From Tolypeutes matacus (taxonomy: Eukaryota; Chordata; Mammalia; Cingulata; Chlamyphoridae), in assembly GCA_026826555.1 (NCBI GenBank), contig JAKSZT010037198.1:9016945-9080944 (forward strand): DNA of 64,000 nucleotides. Direction: 5' to 3'. The number at the start of each line of letters is the position of its first letter. The first letter of the stretch is position 1. Made by a program: the position numbers and the translations under genes. The notes beneath the pieces are model-generated. The model saw only the letters and a program-made list of their open reading frames with translations. It had not been told where the DNA came from and ran no database searches. Positions 1-11,889 of this stretch are shown here, piece by piece.

Positions 1-89
1 ACATTGAATAAAACCCTTGATACCTTGGCCTACACGTACCTTCAAGATTTGGCCATCTAACTCTGATTTCATTCCCCAGCACTACTATT

Positions 90-480
90 CCCATACCCAC
101 TTGGGAGGACTCAATCTCTTGCTTGCTTTCTGTCCTTTGAACACTATGCTTATTTCTATCATTTCTACCCTAGAGCCTCTGTATTTGTGTAGATGGACTT
201 TCCTTCAGATATATTAAGCTCTTTCTTGTCTTTTAACTCTCAGGTGAAAGGGTACCTTTTAGGCAAGGCTTCACCTCACTGCTCAGTCTAAATAACCCCC
301 TGAGGCCCTCCCCCTATCACTACCTATCACAACATCTGGATTTCCACTCTTCATTACTTTTATTACTGTCTGAATTTATGCTCTACATTTGAAAGGATGT
401 GTCTATCTACTCACCTCTACATCCTTGGTGACTAGAAATGTATATTGTAGGATCAATAGAATAGGTTGAAAACATATTTT
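90..480 (+). repeat. L2 LINE 3'-end fossil
   Basis: The segment reads like the diverged 3' end of an L2 element in plus orientation: a pyrimidine-rich stretch with 'ggcttcacct', 'accccctgaggccctccccctatcac' style blocks, then 'catctggatttccactcttcattac'. These are typical of the L2 tail, recalled from the family and not aligned. It holds no open frame of interest. It ends at the target site of the next element. Sequence before about 90 could be more of the same but is too diverged to assign. Confidence 0.5.
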
Positions 481-481
481 C

Positions 482-498
482 TTAAAAATGAATGAATT
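482..498. repeat. Left TSD of ORF-less L1 element
   Basis: The 17-base string ttaaaaatgaatgaatt occurs here and again, identically, at 4041-4057. The two copies exactly bracket the 499-4040 element, as expected for target-primed reverse transcription by L1 machinery. Confidence 0.9.
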
Positions 499-1640
499 GA
501 CTGGGGGCCAAGATGGCATTAGTGTAGGAGCACGCACACTGCAAGCTCCCAGAGCAAGGCGGATTGTGGACGGGGTCCTGCCCAGGGGTCTGTGCTGTGC
601 ACGTGTGGAGTGAGAAGCTTGGGACATCTATCTGCGCAGATCAACAGTGTGGACAGAACGGTAGAGATTCGTGAGTTTTAAGGCTGCCAGTGGTGGTTGG
701 CACAGACGGCTGAGCCCCACGGTTAGGGAGAAAAAATAAAATAAAATAAAATGGCCTCTTGGAGTCGCGAGCAGGGCGAGAATGTTTTATTTTCTGGGGA
801 ACTGGCTGCCTGGCGCCCCTTGGACCTTGTGTGAACAGAACAACCGAGCTAATCAGCACCCAGTGAACTGGAGGGGGGATTCTGGTCGGGGGACGGAGCT
901 GATTTCCCTAGCAGCCCAGGGATAAGACCCGGGCCGCTGCAGAGCCAGGAAGAAGGGACACTCCCCAAAAGAGGGAGGGTTCTGTTGGAGGACAGGGAAG
1001 GGTATTTTTTTATTTTTAGACATCGATCTGGCTGCCTGCACTGCCCCAGAGGTTTGGGGAACAAATAAGCCGACCTGAAGCAGCATCAGGCTGAGAGCAG
1101 ACGCGAATCTGCACTCAAACTGATTTACTTAGCAACCCGGTGACGCTGGTGCTCGGCTACAGAAGGGGCAGAATCGGCCGTCTTTAGCACTCCACACTGA
1201 CTAACATCAGAGCTACAGCTACCCTGGGGAGTCCAGGAAGTGGGATGTGCTTGATTAATTTCCACAGGCCCAGCTAGGGTCCTTCCGTAAGGGGGTTGGT
1301 CTAGAGGAGGAATTATTTTGGGTCCTATATTTCACTAAAAAAATTAAAATTAAAAAAAAAAAAGTGAGAAGGTCACTTCAATAAATGAAAAATAAATTCT
1401 TTTAAATTCAGTTTAATAGCTAAAAGCTGTTTCAGGACCTGCATATAGAACCCTGCAGGGAAATTGATTGATAAACACAAGTAGGCAGGAAGGATCCAGG
1501 TAGACCCTAGGGGAATCATTGACCCCTCTTAGCTCTGTTTGACTGCTTGCCTGTGTGGATCTTTGGTTTCTCTCTGTTTTTTTCTGGTCTCTTGCTTTTC
1601 TTTCCTCTTTCCTCCCCCCCTTTCTTTTTCCTTCCATTTT
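499..1640 (+). promoter_or_regulatory. L1 5'-UTR-like promoter region
   Basis: The segment is relatively GC-rich with scattered CpGs, unlike the AT-rich surroundings. It starts with caagatggc (509-517), the YY1-type motif that sits within the first ~20 bases of many mammalian L1 5' UTRs. A pyrimidine-rich tract at about 1560-1640 precedes the join to 3'-UTR sequence. Promoter function is inferred from position and motif only. Confidence 0.6.
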
Positions 1641-1969
1641 TTAAAAAATTAGGCTCGGGGTAAGGGAACAGTCAAGATCTAATGGGGTGTTTGGTAGTCA
1701 TGGGGAAGGTTTTTCATTACCTTACAGTTATGGACACAGGACATGGTAAATATCATCAAAATTATTAAACTGTATCATCTAAATTGTAAACTATACTGTA
1801 AATCATTGACAATGCTTAGTTGCTATATTTTGCTATCTGTATAACAGTTATAACAATGCTAACATAAAAAAAAAGGGGGGGGTTAATATGGGGTGGGGAA
1901 GGAGGGGGTTGTTTGGTATCTGGGAGTCTCCGGCACTCTGTGTGTGACTTTGCTGTGACCTAAAATTTC

Positions 1970-1979
1970 NNNNNNNNNN
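1970..1979. other. Assembly gap (10 Ns)
   Basis: Ten consecutive Ns fall in the G-rich part of the L1 3'-UTR homology, just before a simple repeat. The true length of this stretch is unknown. Confidence 0.99.
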
Positions 1980-2026
1980 CACCGGACATCTGATAACACA
2001 GTGATAAAAGGAAGGGAAAAAAAAAA

Positions 2027-2044
2027 GAATAAATAAATAAATAA

Positions 2045-2084
<40 letters not shown>
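2027..2084. repeat. Simple repeat (AAAT)n then (AT)n
   Basis: About five aaat/aata units run directly into a long alternating AT tract. It lies inside the 3'-UTR part of the 499-4040 element, at the position of the AT-rich linker seen in the L1 at 16400-16560. Confidence 0.95.
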
Positions 2085-2085
<1 letters not shown>

Positions 2086-4040
2086 AAAGGCATTTCTTTT
2101 GTTTTTTTTCCCCATTTTTTGAATGTCCCAATCCGCTAATTATATTTTGTTTTGTTTTGTTTTTTGTTTGATTATATGTTTTTTTTTTTCTCTTTTTTTT
2201 TTCCCCTGAGTTTCCTTATGTTTGTCTCTTGCATGTAAGCTTATCATTGTTGCATCTTTTTCCTAATAAGTGTATTTAATTACTTTATGGACTACATGTT
2301 CATGGAGGATTTGGATCACAGAAGGGTTACAATGGGTACTGCAGGTGATTATTGGTGGGGGGTTTCTGGGAGGGGTGTTTCATGGAAATTAGTTCATCCA
2401 AATATACATGAAAGATATACAAAATCGTTCAAAAGATCAAAAGATGGGGCATGGTCACGATGGGTGGACAATCACACAATAAATGAGGGAATCTGAATTC
2501 CTAGCCTGGAGAGCTCTGCCACAGTCCTCAAGGGAGCAGCAATAGTCCTCTGAGTGCAGGGACAGTGTCTGTCAAAAGAGGATGACCCACTGATGTGTTA
2601 TTTTTATTGATGACTACCCTTGTGAGTGTTTGCTCTTGTAACTGAGACTTAGCCTGCAGTTGTGGGGTGACTAAGGGTTGCCACCTGAGAGCATCCTTGT
2701 TGCTCAAATGTGGCCTCTCTCTAAGCCAAACTCAGCATATGATTGCATTACCTTCCCCCCAACGTGGGACATGACTCCCGGGGATGAGCCTCCCTGGCAA
2801 TGAGGGATTAATACCAAGTGCCAACTGGCAACACAACTGGAAAAAGTCCTTGAATAAAAGGGGGAAAAGGTAAAGACAAATGAGTTCAAGTGGCTAAGAG
2901 ACTTCAATGAGAGTCAGGAGGTCATCCCAGAGGTAACTCTTATGCACACCTCAGTAGGAGCTCATAGATCATCTAAGTGCCTATCACCCCACACAGAGGG
3001 GCTCCTGAGAGCTCTGGAGACACCCTGGTCCTATATAAGAGGGGATAGCTCCAGAGACTGATGCCTTATCAGTGGGCTCTATTTTGGAATCTGTGCTCCT
3101 GAAAGTGACAGAACTGGACTCAAATAAGTCCTCCCTGCACATGGTTCATCAGTCCCTTCTATTCAAACCTATATATGATGCTGGAGTTTTTAGGTATACT
3201 TCCAGAGACTGGAGCCTCTGGCCTACCTATGTGCCAGGTGTGCATGGAATCTTGGTGGAGCTGCAACTCCTACCCTACAGCTCAATGGACTCATCCAAGT
3301 CACCTGGTGAGGAGACAACGATGGGCAACGGCCAGCCCAGGGAATGGAGAGGGCCTGCATCTGCAGGCAGGATCATCACACCCACCATATCTATGGGATA
3401 TAAGCCCTCTCTCACTTGGAGGTGGAGTGGACATCATCATCCCAGTCCCCTCAGAACTGGGGGAAGAACTATGGACTAGAGTGTACTTGATGGTATTCTT
3501 TAGTACACATATGGTGATTCTAGCAATGGAAGAAATTTTAACAATGAGGTGGAACCAGTGGCCACTTGACACTTTTGGGGCAGGGAGGGGACGAGCAGTT
3601 GAAATACAGGGGCTTCTTTGGGAGTTGGAGGTTGTCCTGAGTACCGTTGTGGCAACAGATGTAGTCCATTTTAAATCAGCACACACCACTCAGAACTGTG
3701 TGGGAGAGAGTGTGGTCTACGATGTGAACTGTGGTCTATGGTTGATGGCAAGGCCCCAGGATGTGTAAGTCCATTGAGAGTGGTGGGCCACACTTGTGGG
3801 AGATGTTTGTGTGGGATGTGTTGGAAGGTGTGGGAGGTGGGCAACATGGGAATCCCAGTGGGTTCCGTGTAATATTTTAGGTAATCTAAGCACCTCTTAA
3901 AATATATTTATGTATATATAAATAATATTTTTGTAAGCAAATCCACATATATGCATATATTTTTATATATCATTTTACTAATATTGGTATGTATTGTGAA
4001 AATTTTGATTTTTACCCACAATAAAAAATAAATAAATTTT

Positions 4041-4057
4041 TTAAAAATGAATGAATT
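4041..4057. repeat. Right TSD of ORF-less L1 element
   Basis: This is an identical 17-base copy of 482-498, directly after the A-rich tail. It fixes the 3' boundary and the plus orientation of the element. Confidence 0.9.
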
Positions 4058-4929
4058 TTCTTTTTTTTAAATGTACTTTTATTTCATTAACAAGTTGATT
4101 CAATGTATTCCATATGGCTGCTTAAGTGTTTTGATAATCTCCTATTTTGGACTTTGCATTGCTTCCATTTATTTCCCTTATAATTCAAATGTTCTTTAAA
4201 ATATCTGCTGCATAGTGAAATAAGTTGCTAAATTTTGCCCTCAGCATATTTGCACCACTTGCATTTTGAAATCTACTGATTAGATTCCTCTTTTCATGCC
4301 AACTCTGTTTTCTGTAACTCTTTTCAATGTTTTCCAATATGATAGGCAGATATATACCTCTGTGCTGGTTTAATTCTATTCATTTTGTCTCTCCTTCTGA
4401 TAAAACATAGTCATATTACAAATATTCAAATGATCTAAATATTACATGATCTTGATATATACAATGTTCTATATTAGACATTTCTGCAAGATATCACATT
4501 CAACAACCTCTATTATTCTCCCACTTTAAATAAGTCATTTGCACTGCTGCCTGCTTTGCCTAGAAGCTGGCCTATTTTAATCCAAAGGGCTTAAGCAAAA
4601 TTACAACTGTGGTGTCATAGAACTTTATGTCTCTTCTGGATGCAGAAACTCTTTTGGTGCACACATTCTTGTGAAGAAAAGTTATTTTCTAGGTTGTGGC
4701 AGGATAGGTAAGTAGTAGAATATCACTTTGACTATACAAATTTGAATAATTAAAAAGAAAATAAAAGTGAATAATTAGATGAGACATGCTATAAGTAAGA
4801 TTGGCACATACCTCAGACTAAATCCTAACACAGATTAATAAATAATAGTACCTGGCACATGGTATGGGTACAAAAATAAATTGCTTTCCTACTAACTCAT
4901 GAATTTAAAGGAGAAAGTGGTGACACTAA

Positions 4930-5230
4930 AGTGCGCATTAGTTAGGCTAGAATATGAATGATAATGAACCATCTCCAAATCTCAGTGGTTTAACACACAA
5001 AAGTTTATCTCTCATTCATGTACATATCTCAGGGATACTTTGCTCCATACTATCACTCAGGGATCCAAGCTGATGGAAGCTTCACTATCTGGAACATAAA
5101 TCCTCCTCAGCTGCTATATCAAGTGAAGTTGCTCTGAAGGTTCTATGCTGATTATTCAATACTCGGATACAGTAGATACTATCTCTACCCACAGCCCATT
5201 TGTGAGAACCAGCAATAGTGTGTTCCCACT
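4930..5230 (+). repeat. Diverged interspersed repeat, family not identified
   Basis: The blocks 'ccatctccaaatctcagtgg', 'tttatctctcattcatg' and 'gggatccaagctgatgg' are of a kind found in an old mammalian interspersed repeat. I recall the type but not its family name. No open frame is present. Confidence 0.35.
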
Positions 5231-5360
5231 AACTCTACCACAAAGTATACATAGTCATAGTGATATCCATAGTCATAGTGATATTATTTCCAGTAGAATT
5301 AATACATAGCAATGTAAGATTTCTAGAGTTTTTAAAAAAGCATTCTCAAGTCTCTTATTC

Positions 5361-5394
5361 TATCTTTGTGAGGGGGAAAAGCTAAAAATATTAA
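5361..5394. repeat. 33-bp direct repeat, copy 1
   Basis: The segment running from tatctttgtgaggggg through gctaaaaatatt recurs at 6218-6254. The only differences are two single-base length changes in homopolymer runs. Confidence 0.85.
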
Positions 5395-6217
5395 TGTATG
5401 TTATATAGATGTATGTAATTTTTCAAAGTGTTGAATTATATTATCTAGAGATAATTGGATAAATGACCAGTTAAGTTACTGTCAAATGGAAGAAGGAGTT
5501 TGTCCTTGGACTCATTCTGTTCAATTTTAAATCAGTCTTTTAAGTAAGCTATGGACTGCTATATATGGTTTATTATTAATAAATGTCTTTAAAATTCAGA
5601 ATGTATGAACAATACTTCAGTGCCTTCTGAAATAATATATAGTATTTCATACATAGTGGTAGAATTGATCACAAATATATTTATACCCTAAACAGAAAGT
5701 GACTCTCATACATGTCAAAAATATTATTTTTCCTGGCTTTCTGATAGAGAAGTGAATCTTATTTCACTTACCTTTAACCCTTCTGATTGCTTACTATCAT
5801 TTAATTTTATTGTAAATCTAAATTTATATTTATTTATAGACATTTATATTAGTCTTATAAAAGCTACTATAAGATCCATTTTGTATTTCTGTATGGTGAT
5901 TTTATATTATTAGCAATTTTTTCAGGGAAAATAAATAATCAATAGAGAATTCCAATAGTGAATAAAAAAGAAAAATGAATCAGGTGTTTAACAAATGTGA
6001 TACCCCCTTTCTGGGTCATTTTGCAGAATAGGTGGTATATATAAATTAAATGATAATATTAATATCTAGTAACACTGAAAAATATCATCTTATGTTCCAT
6101 ACATTTTTAAATACTTTGAATATTTCTTTGTGTGTTTTACTGATAAATTATTCATTTCCTACTTGCTTATTTCCTACTTGTCACCTTATTTTACTGTATA
6201 ACTTTGAAATTATTTAT

Positions 6218-6254
6218 TATCTTTGTGAGGGGGAAAAAGCTAAAAATATTTAAT
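6218..6254. repeat. 33-bp direct repeat, copy 2
   Basis: This is the second copy of the 5361-5394 segment, 857 bp downstream in the same orientation. Neither copy lies in a repeat I recognise. Confidence 0.85.
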
Positions 6255-7057
6255 TTGAATAACTATATCTTCCATATACACAAAAATACTTTACCATTTC
6301 TCTGCTCTCAAACAGGGCACTGCAATTGCTCTTAAACTGACTTTTTCCTGAGAATGGAGACATAAAAGCAAATGAGTTAGAAAATCTGTGAACAAGAGGA
6401 GCAATGCGGATACCACAGGCCACAAAAACAGTAAGACTTGTTGAGAAATGTTGATAATAAGAGACATTATCATGCAGAGTCAATGGCTGTTTAGCTTGAA
6501 CATAAGGGCAAGGCATTGAGAAGCCAGGATAAGAGCACTGGAGTTCCCAGAGATGAAGGGAGATGAGAGAAAATAGATTATTGGGCATTTAGAGCAGCAA
6601 GGTTAAATTAAGAGTTGATGAAGAAGAAAATAAGGGCAAAAGCCTGAGCACCATGCTAACTGGAATTTAATAAATTATATTTTATAAATTACTTAACTAT
6701 AGCATGTCTACACAATATTTATTTGCAATGTAATATATTTTCTTTTCCCAACAAACTCCTGCTGCTAGTGTATGTTTATAAAGCAGGGAGAGGGAGGAGG
6801 AAGCTAATAAAGGCTAGAAGAAATAAGCAGTATCTTCTGATCTTACACAAGTAGCTACAAAGACTTAAAAAGCAAGTTATCTCTTTTTCTTTTTTTTTTT
6901 TTTTTGTTTTTTTTTTTTGTTTTTTGTTTTTTGTTTTTTGGTTGGTTGGTTTCTTGTTTCTGCATATTTTTGGGTTGGGTGGATTAGAGCATTCCAAGGA
7001 TGCTGGCCTAGGTTTTGGCCTCAAAAAGCAGCTGTTTCTGGCTTTTCATTGGTACAT

Positions 7058-9148
7058 AACATTACATCTTAAGGAACTAGAAAAATAAGATCAAAGTAAA
7101 TCCAAAGTTAGCAGAGGAAAGAAAATATTTATGATTATAATGGAGATAAAAAGAAATAGATAGAGAAAACCAATAGAGAGAATCAAAAAAAAAAAAAAAA
7201 AAAAAAAAAGAAAAAAGAAAAAAAAGCTGGTTCTTTGAAAAAAATCAATAAAATTGGTAAACCTTCAGCTAGAATGACAAAGAATAAAAGAGAAATGATG
7301 CAAATAACTTAATCAGAAAGGAAAATGGTTATATCACTACTGACCTTAAAGAAGTAAGAAGGATAATAAGAGAATATTATGAACAATTGTATACCAACAA
7401 ACTAGATAATCTAGAAGAAGTTGAAAAATGTCTAGGTATACATCAGTTACCCAAGAAGAAGAAATAGAAAGTCCTAACAAACCTATAAAAATTTTTAATC
7501 AACAACAACAATAATAAAAACCTTCCAGGATCAGATGGCTTCACTGGCGAATTTCACCAAATATTTAAAGACAAATTAATACCAATTCTTCTCAAACTTT
7601 TCCAAAGAATTCAAGAGGAGGGGACACTTCCTGATTCAGTCTATGAGGCTAGCATTATTCTGATACCAAATCCTGATAAAGATATTAAAAGAAAAGAAAA
7701 TTACAGACCTATTTCTCTTATGAATTATGCAACATCCTTATCAAAATACTAGAAAACCGAATGCAATGGCATATTAAAAAGATTATATACCATGACCCAG
7801 TGGGATTCATCCCAAGAATGCAAGGGTGGCTTAACATATGAAAATCAATTCAACAGACTACATAAACAGAATGAAGAAAACACACATTATTATCTTAACA
7901 GATGTAGAAAAGACACTCTACAAAATCCAGCACCATTCCTTGATAAAGACACACAGAAAAGTAGGAATAGAAAGAAACTATCTCAAAATGATCAAGAAAA
8001 ACTATTTATGAAAAACCTACAGCTAATATTATATGCAATGGTGAAAAACTTGAAACTTTCCCCCAATGATCATAAATGAGACAAGCACACTTGCTTTCAT
8101 CACTGCTATTCAGTATTATACTAGATATTCTTGCCTGTGCAATCAAGCAAGAAAAAGAAATAAAAGGTATCCCAATTGGAAAATAAAAAGTAAAACTATC
8201 TCTATTTGGAGAAAACATGACCTTATATATAGAAAATCTCCCCAAAACATAAAAAAAATAATTCTGCTAATAAATGAATTCATCAAAATGGCAGATCAAA
8301 AACAGTTATGTTCCTATACTCTAGCAGTCACACAATTCAAAGAGGAAATTAGGAAAACAATTCCACTTACAACAGCATTAAAAAGAAAAAAAAATCCAGA
8401 AATACAATTTAACTAATGATACAAAAACTTCTATAATGAAAACTACAAAACACTGATGCAAGAAATTAAAGACCTAAATAAATGACAAGACATCCATGTT
8501 CATGGATTGAAAGACTTGTCATTTTTAATATGTCAGTATTGCCCAAAGCAATATAAAAATTCAATGTAATCTCTATTAAAATTCCAGCACCTTTTTTGGA
8601 AAAGCTAAACTTCAAATTTATATGGAACTGTAAGAGACTCCACATGCTAAAAGAATCTTGAAAAAGAGCAGGGATGGAGGACTCACACTTCCCTATTTAA
8701 AATTTCAGTAAAAAGAAATAGTAATCAAAACAGCATGATGTTGATCCAATGATAGACAAATTGATCAGTGGAACAGAAATGAAAGTTCAGAAATAGATCC
8801 ACACATCTATGGTCAACCAATTTTGATAAGGGTGCTAAGTACAGGCATTAGAGAAAGAATAGTGTCTTCAACAAATAGTGTTGGGAAAACTGGATATTCA
8901 CAAGCAGAATAATGAAGTTAGATCCCTATCTCATACCATAAGTAAAAGTCAACTCAAAATGGATAAGGTTCTAAATACAAGCACTAAAACTATAAAAGTC
9001 TTAGAGGATGTAGCATAGGGGTAAATCTTCATGACATGGGATAGGCAATGGATTCTTACATATGACACCAATACCATGAGCAACAAGAGAAACAATAGAT
9101 GGATTTGATTTTATCAAAATTAAAAACTTTTGTGCATTGAAGGAAATT
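7058..9148 (+). mobile_element. L1 ORF2 fragment (plus strand, truncated at both ends)
   Basis: Reading-frame debris of L1 ORF2p follows the expected order: the endonuclease-RT linker with 'ctggttctttgaaaa' (about 7228), the RT region with 'gatggcttcactggcgaatt' (7531), 'tgggattcatcccaagaatgcaa' and 'tgaaaaacttgaaac' (8040), then the post-RT region to 'aaattaaaaacttttgtgcattga' (9120). The catalytic block near 8205-8225 reads GEN where ADD is expected, and stops and frameshifts abound, so the copy is dead. An A-rich expansion sits at 7187-7225. The 5' UTR, ORF1 and 3' UTR are absent. The 3' edge abuts an inverted L1 piece. Confidence 0.85.
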
Positions 9149-9305
9149 ATTAAGTCCTTTGCCCATTTTTTAACTGGTCTTTTGCCTTTTTGTTGCTTCA
9201 TTATAAAAGTTCTTTATATATTCTGGGTATTAAACCCTTATTTATTATATAGTTTGAAACTACTTTCTCCCACTCCAAAGGTCATCTATTTACTTTCTTG
9301 AGTAA
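9149..9305 (-). mobile_element. Inverted L1 ORF2 piece, tail-to-tail with 7058-9148
   Basis: On the minus strand this is the L1 ORF2 C-terminal segment that would normally follow shortly after the end of the plus-strand copy. It carries the 'KKWAKDL' coding stretch at about 9150-9175 and the 'gggagaaagtagtt' block at about 9260-9275. Its 3' edge faces the 3' edge of the plus-strand fragment. A short open frame at 9001-9201 is a chance fusion across the junction. Confidence 0.75.
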
Positions 9306-11366
9306 ATATAAATATACAGTATCTATAAATAAGCATTTTTAAATGATGGAAGGTTCTACCTAGTGGATAGGCTGAAGTTGAAGACACAAAATGGAAAGTA
9401 AAGTGTGAAAAAAATGGGAAAATGTGTAGACACAGATTAAGAGAAGCCAATATCTTATATAAGGAAGCATTTTCCTCCCTTCTAGAACAGATGTAATAGA
9501 TGAACCATGCCATTGGGCAACCAAATAATAGATGAGGGATATCATCTCCTTATTAAAAATTAAAAAAACTTCCAATATTAAGTTCTATAATCTTAGTTAA
9601 TTACTAAGTCTTAGTGTTGGGAAAACTGATACTTTCTACTTCATTTTTTTTTTTCCTTAAAAGATGTCATTTGAAAAACAATTGTCCTATGGTTTAATAA
9701 ACATACTTTAAAATAATTTTTTCTATGAGCTTCTGAGACAAATTCCACACAATGGGTTGGCTTTAGAAACAGTTTTTAGACCAAAAGTCAAATTCAAAAT
9801 ATTAACAAGGTTTTCTTTCTTCCCAAAGACTGTATGTTTCATTATCCTACTGGGTGCTGGCAATCCTTGAGATTACTTGTCTTATATTACTGCCTCCCAT
9901 AACATGGTGATGTCCTCTCTTTTCCAGTTTATGTGACTTGTGGTCATTTTTATAAGTTCTCCAGCAATATGGTTTAAGACCTAAGCACATTTATTTGGGC
10001 AACACCTTAACTAAAATAACATCATCAAAAGATTCTATTTTCAATGGATTTACACACACCCACACCCACACATGAGAATGAGGATTAAGATTAAGAACAT
10101 GTTTGTTTATTTGTTTTTCCTAAAGTACCTAACTCAGTGTTCCAGAGTTGCCTTATTTAAGGAAAATCACAAACTATTTTAAGTTGTTTCCCAAGGTTAT
10201 TAAATAAAAGATAATTAGTTCAATTATTCTTAAGAAAGGATGATCTTTTTAGTTGCTCTTAGAGTTTACCTGAGATATTTTAAATCTCAGCTTCATATAA
10301 TATCACATAATTACATTTTTCTTTATTTTAATTTTTATTTAAGAGAAAAGTATCTATAAAACAAGGAATATCAAATCAATTTAAGAGAAATATAAAGGAA
10401 TAAAAAGCATGTATCCAGAGCTAATATATCTCTCTCACTCTCTTTTCAAGACTCAATATCTGTTTTCTATTGTCTATAACTAATGAAATCAACCTACTTT
10501 ATTTAAAGTCATTTCTTTCCCAGTATTGCTGCTCTATCCTGGTTGTCATACTTTTATATATCCCTCTGCCCTATTTCAGAGAGTGAATCCCTAATTCTTG
10601 AAATTATCCATTCTTGAACTCTCTTATATTTCATTCTTTGATTTTCTTTTTATTGATTTAAATTTCATTTTTCTCTAGGCTGTATAAAAGACCCAACTCT
10701 CTTCTTCACTTTCTTCTACTACATGTAGGGGAGCTATCTTTTAAAATGTTAATTGATGATATTTTTTATATTTGGGGACCCTGGATGCATTTACACTACT
10801 CTGTCTATTTTTAAATGTAGTTCACATGGAAAACTTCAGTTTAGTGCCTATTTTTAAGACATCACCTTTATCATGTTTGTGTATATTTTTCTGGCTAGAT
10901 ACAATCTGGAATATGTTTTTTAACATCATAATTTTCTACTACATCTTTAAATAATCAAAATGTTTTCATTGTGGTAATCAAAATGGAATAAGGTAATTTA
11001 AAAAATAATATTAAAATTAATCAGAAAAAGAAGGTGAAATCAGTTATAATTGCATCTTTTGAGATAACTACTCATAACATTATATTGAAGATTCTTCTAA
11101 ACATGGATCTTTTCATAAATGTCCCAATATATTTGTATGTGTGTGTAGCATGTGCATGAAACCTCTGTGAGAGAGAGAGAGCGAGAGACAGAGAGATGGA
11201 GAGAGAGAGAAGGAGGAGGAGATATTATATGTGATTACAAACCTGCTTATTTTTATTCAATAATGTCATTATTTTTTATCAATTAATTTTAATGACTATG
11301 ACATTACAATGTATGGATATGCCATATCTTAATTAACAAACTTCTATGGAACATGTTGGTTTTGTC
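9306..11366. other. AT-rich intergenic stretch
   Basis: I see no gene or clearly assignable repeat, only AT-rich low-information sequence with T-runs (9645-9660) and a purine simple repeat near its right end. Short open frames here have no recognisable motif. Confidence 0.55.
11168..11222. repeat. (GA)n simple repeat
   Basis: An imperfect alternating GA tract (gagagagagagcgagagacagagag and continuation) that degrades to gaggagga. Confidence 0.9.
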
Positions 11367-11387
11367 TCATTTTTTTTTTTTTAATGT

Positions 11388-11874
11388 AGTAATTTGCTTT
11401 TTTTTTTTTTTACATTTGTGCATATATTTATTTATTTATTTTTTAATTTTTTATTATGGGTAAAAATCAAAATTCTCACAATACATACAAACATTTGCAA
11501 AATGATATATAAATATATATGCATATATGTGTATTTGCTTACAAAAATGTTATATATATATACACATATATTTTAAGAGGTGCTTAGATTACCCAAAATA
11601 TTACACGGAACCCACTGGGATTCCCATGTTGCCCACCTCCCACACCTCCCACCACATCCCACACAAACATCTCCCACAGTGTGGCCCACCATCCTCAATG
11701 AACTTACACATCCTGGAGCCTTGCCACCAACCATAGACCACAGTTCACACTGTAGACCACACTCTCTCCCACTCAGTTCTGAGTGGTGTGTGCTGATTTA
11801 AAATGGCCTACATCCATTGCCACAACAGTACTCAGGACAACCTCCAACTCCAAGAAGCCCCTGTATTTCAAATG
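11388..11874 (-). mobile_element. Young 5'-truncated L1 3'-UTR insertion
   Basis: The reverse complement is nearly identical to 26668-27022 and to the last ~430 bp of the element at 499-4040, including the run ending 'gtaatctaagcacctctt'. The tail appears on the plus strand as a T-run (11398-11411). Candidate TSDs are 'ctcat-Tn-aatgt' at 11367-11387 and 'ctcattttttaatgt' at 11875-11889. About ten extra bases lie between the left copy and the tail, so they are tentative. Short open frames within it are not genes. Confidence 0.8.
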
Positions 11875-11889
11875 CTCATTTTTTAATGT

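Larger units (their letters stand above)
499..4040 (+). mobile_element. Complete non-autonomous L1-derived element (5' UTR joined to long 3' UTR, no ORFs)
   Basis: This 3.54-kb insertion begins with an L1-type start (a G-run followed by ccaagatggc) and ends in an A-rich tail (caataaaaaataaataaa). It is flanked by perfect 17-bp TSDs. The first ~1.15 kb is GC/CpG-rich 5'-UTR-like sequence. From about 1650 on it matches, in the same order, the 3' UTR of the L1 at 14836-21585 on the other strand: the taaactatactgtaaatcattgac block, the G-rich block, an AT-rich stretch, then ggatcacagaagggttacaa and onward to the tail. No ORF1 or ORF2 homology lies between. It therefore appears to be an internally deleted L1 that was mobilised whole. 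Open frames inside, up to 197 codons, are fortuitous. Ten Ns interrupt it at 1970-1979. Confidence 0.8.
4058..7057. other. AT-rich intergenic stretch
   Basis: I see no gene here. The stretch contains a possible MIR tail near 4830-4880 (agtacctggcacatggta), a diverged fossil at 4930-5230, a pair of 33-bp direct repeats (5361-5394 and 6218-6254), and a long T-tract at 6885-6945. The T-tract may be the reversed A-tail of a small minus-strand retroposon covering about 6885-7055, whose body I do not recognise. Confidence 0.6.

Noticed and set aside
3072..3768. Open frames of 135 and 197 codons on the plus strand and 129 on the minus strand
   Set aside because: They lie in L1 3'-UTR sequence that recurs, with different frames, at 11388, 14836, 26668 and 62170. 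There are no domains.
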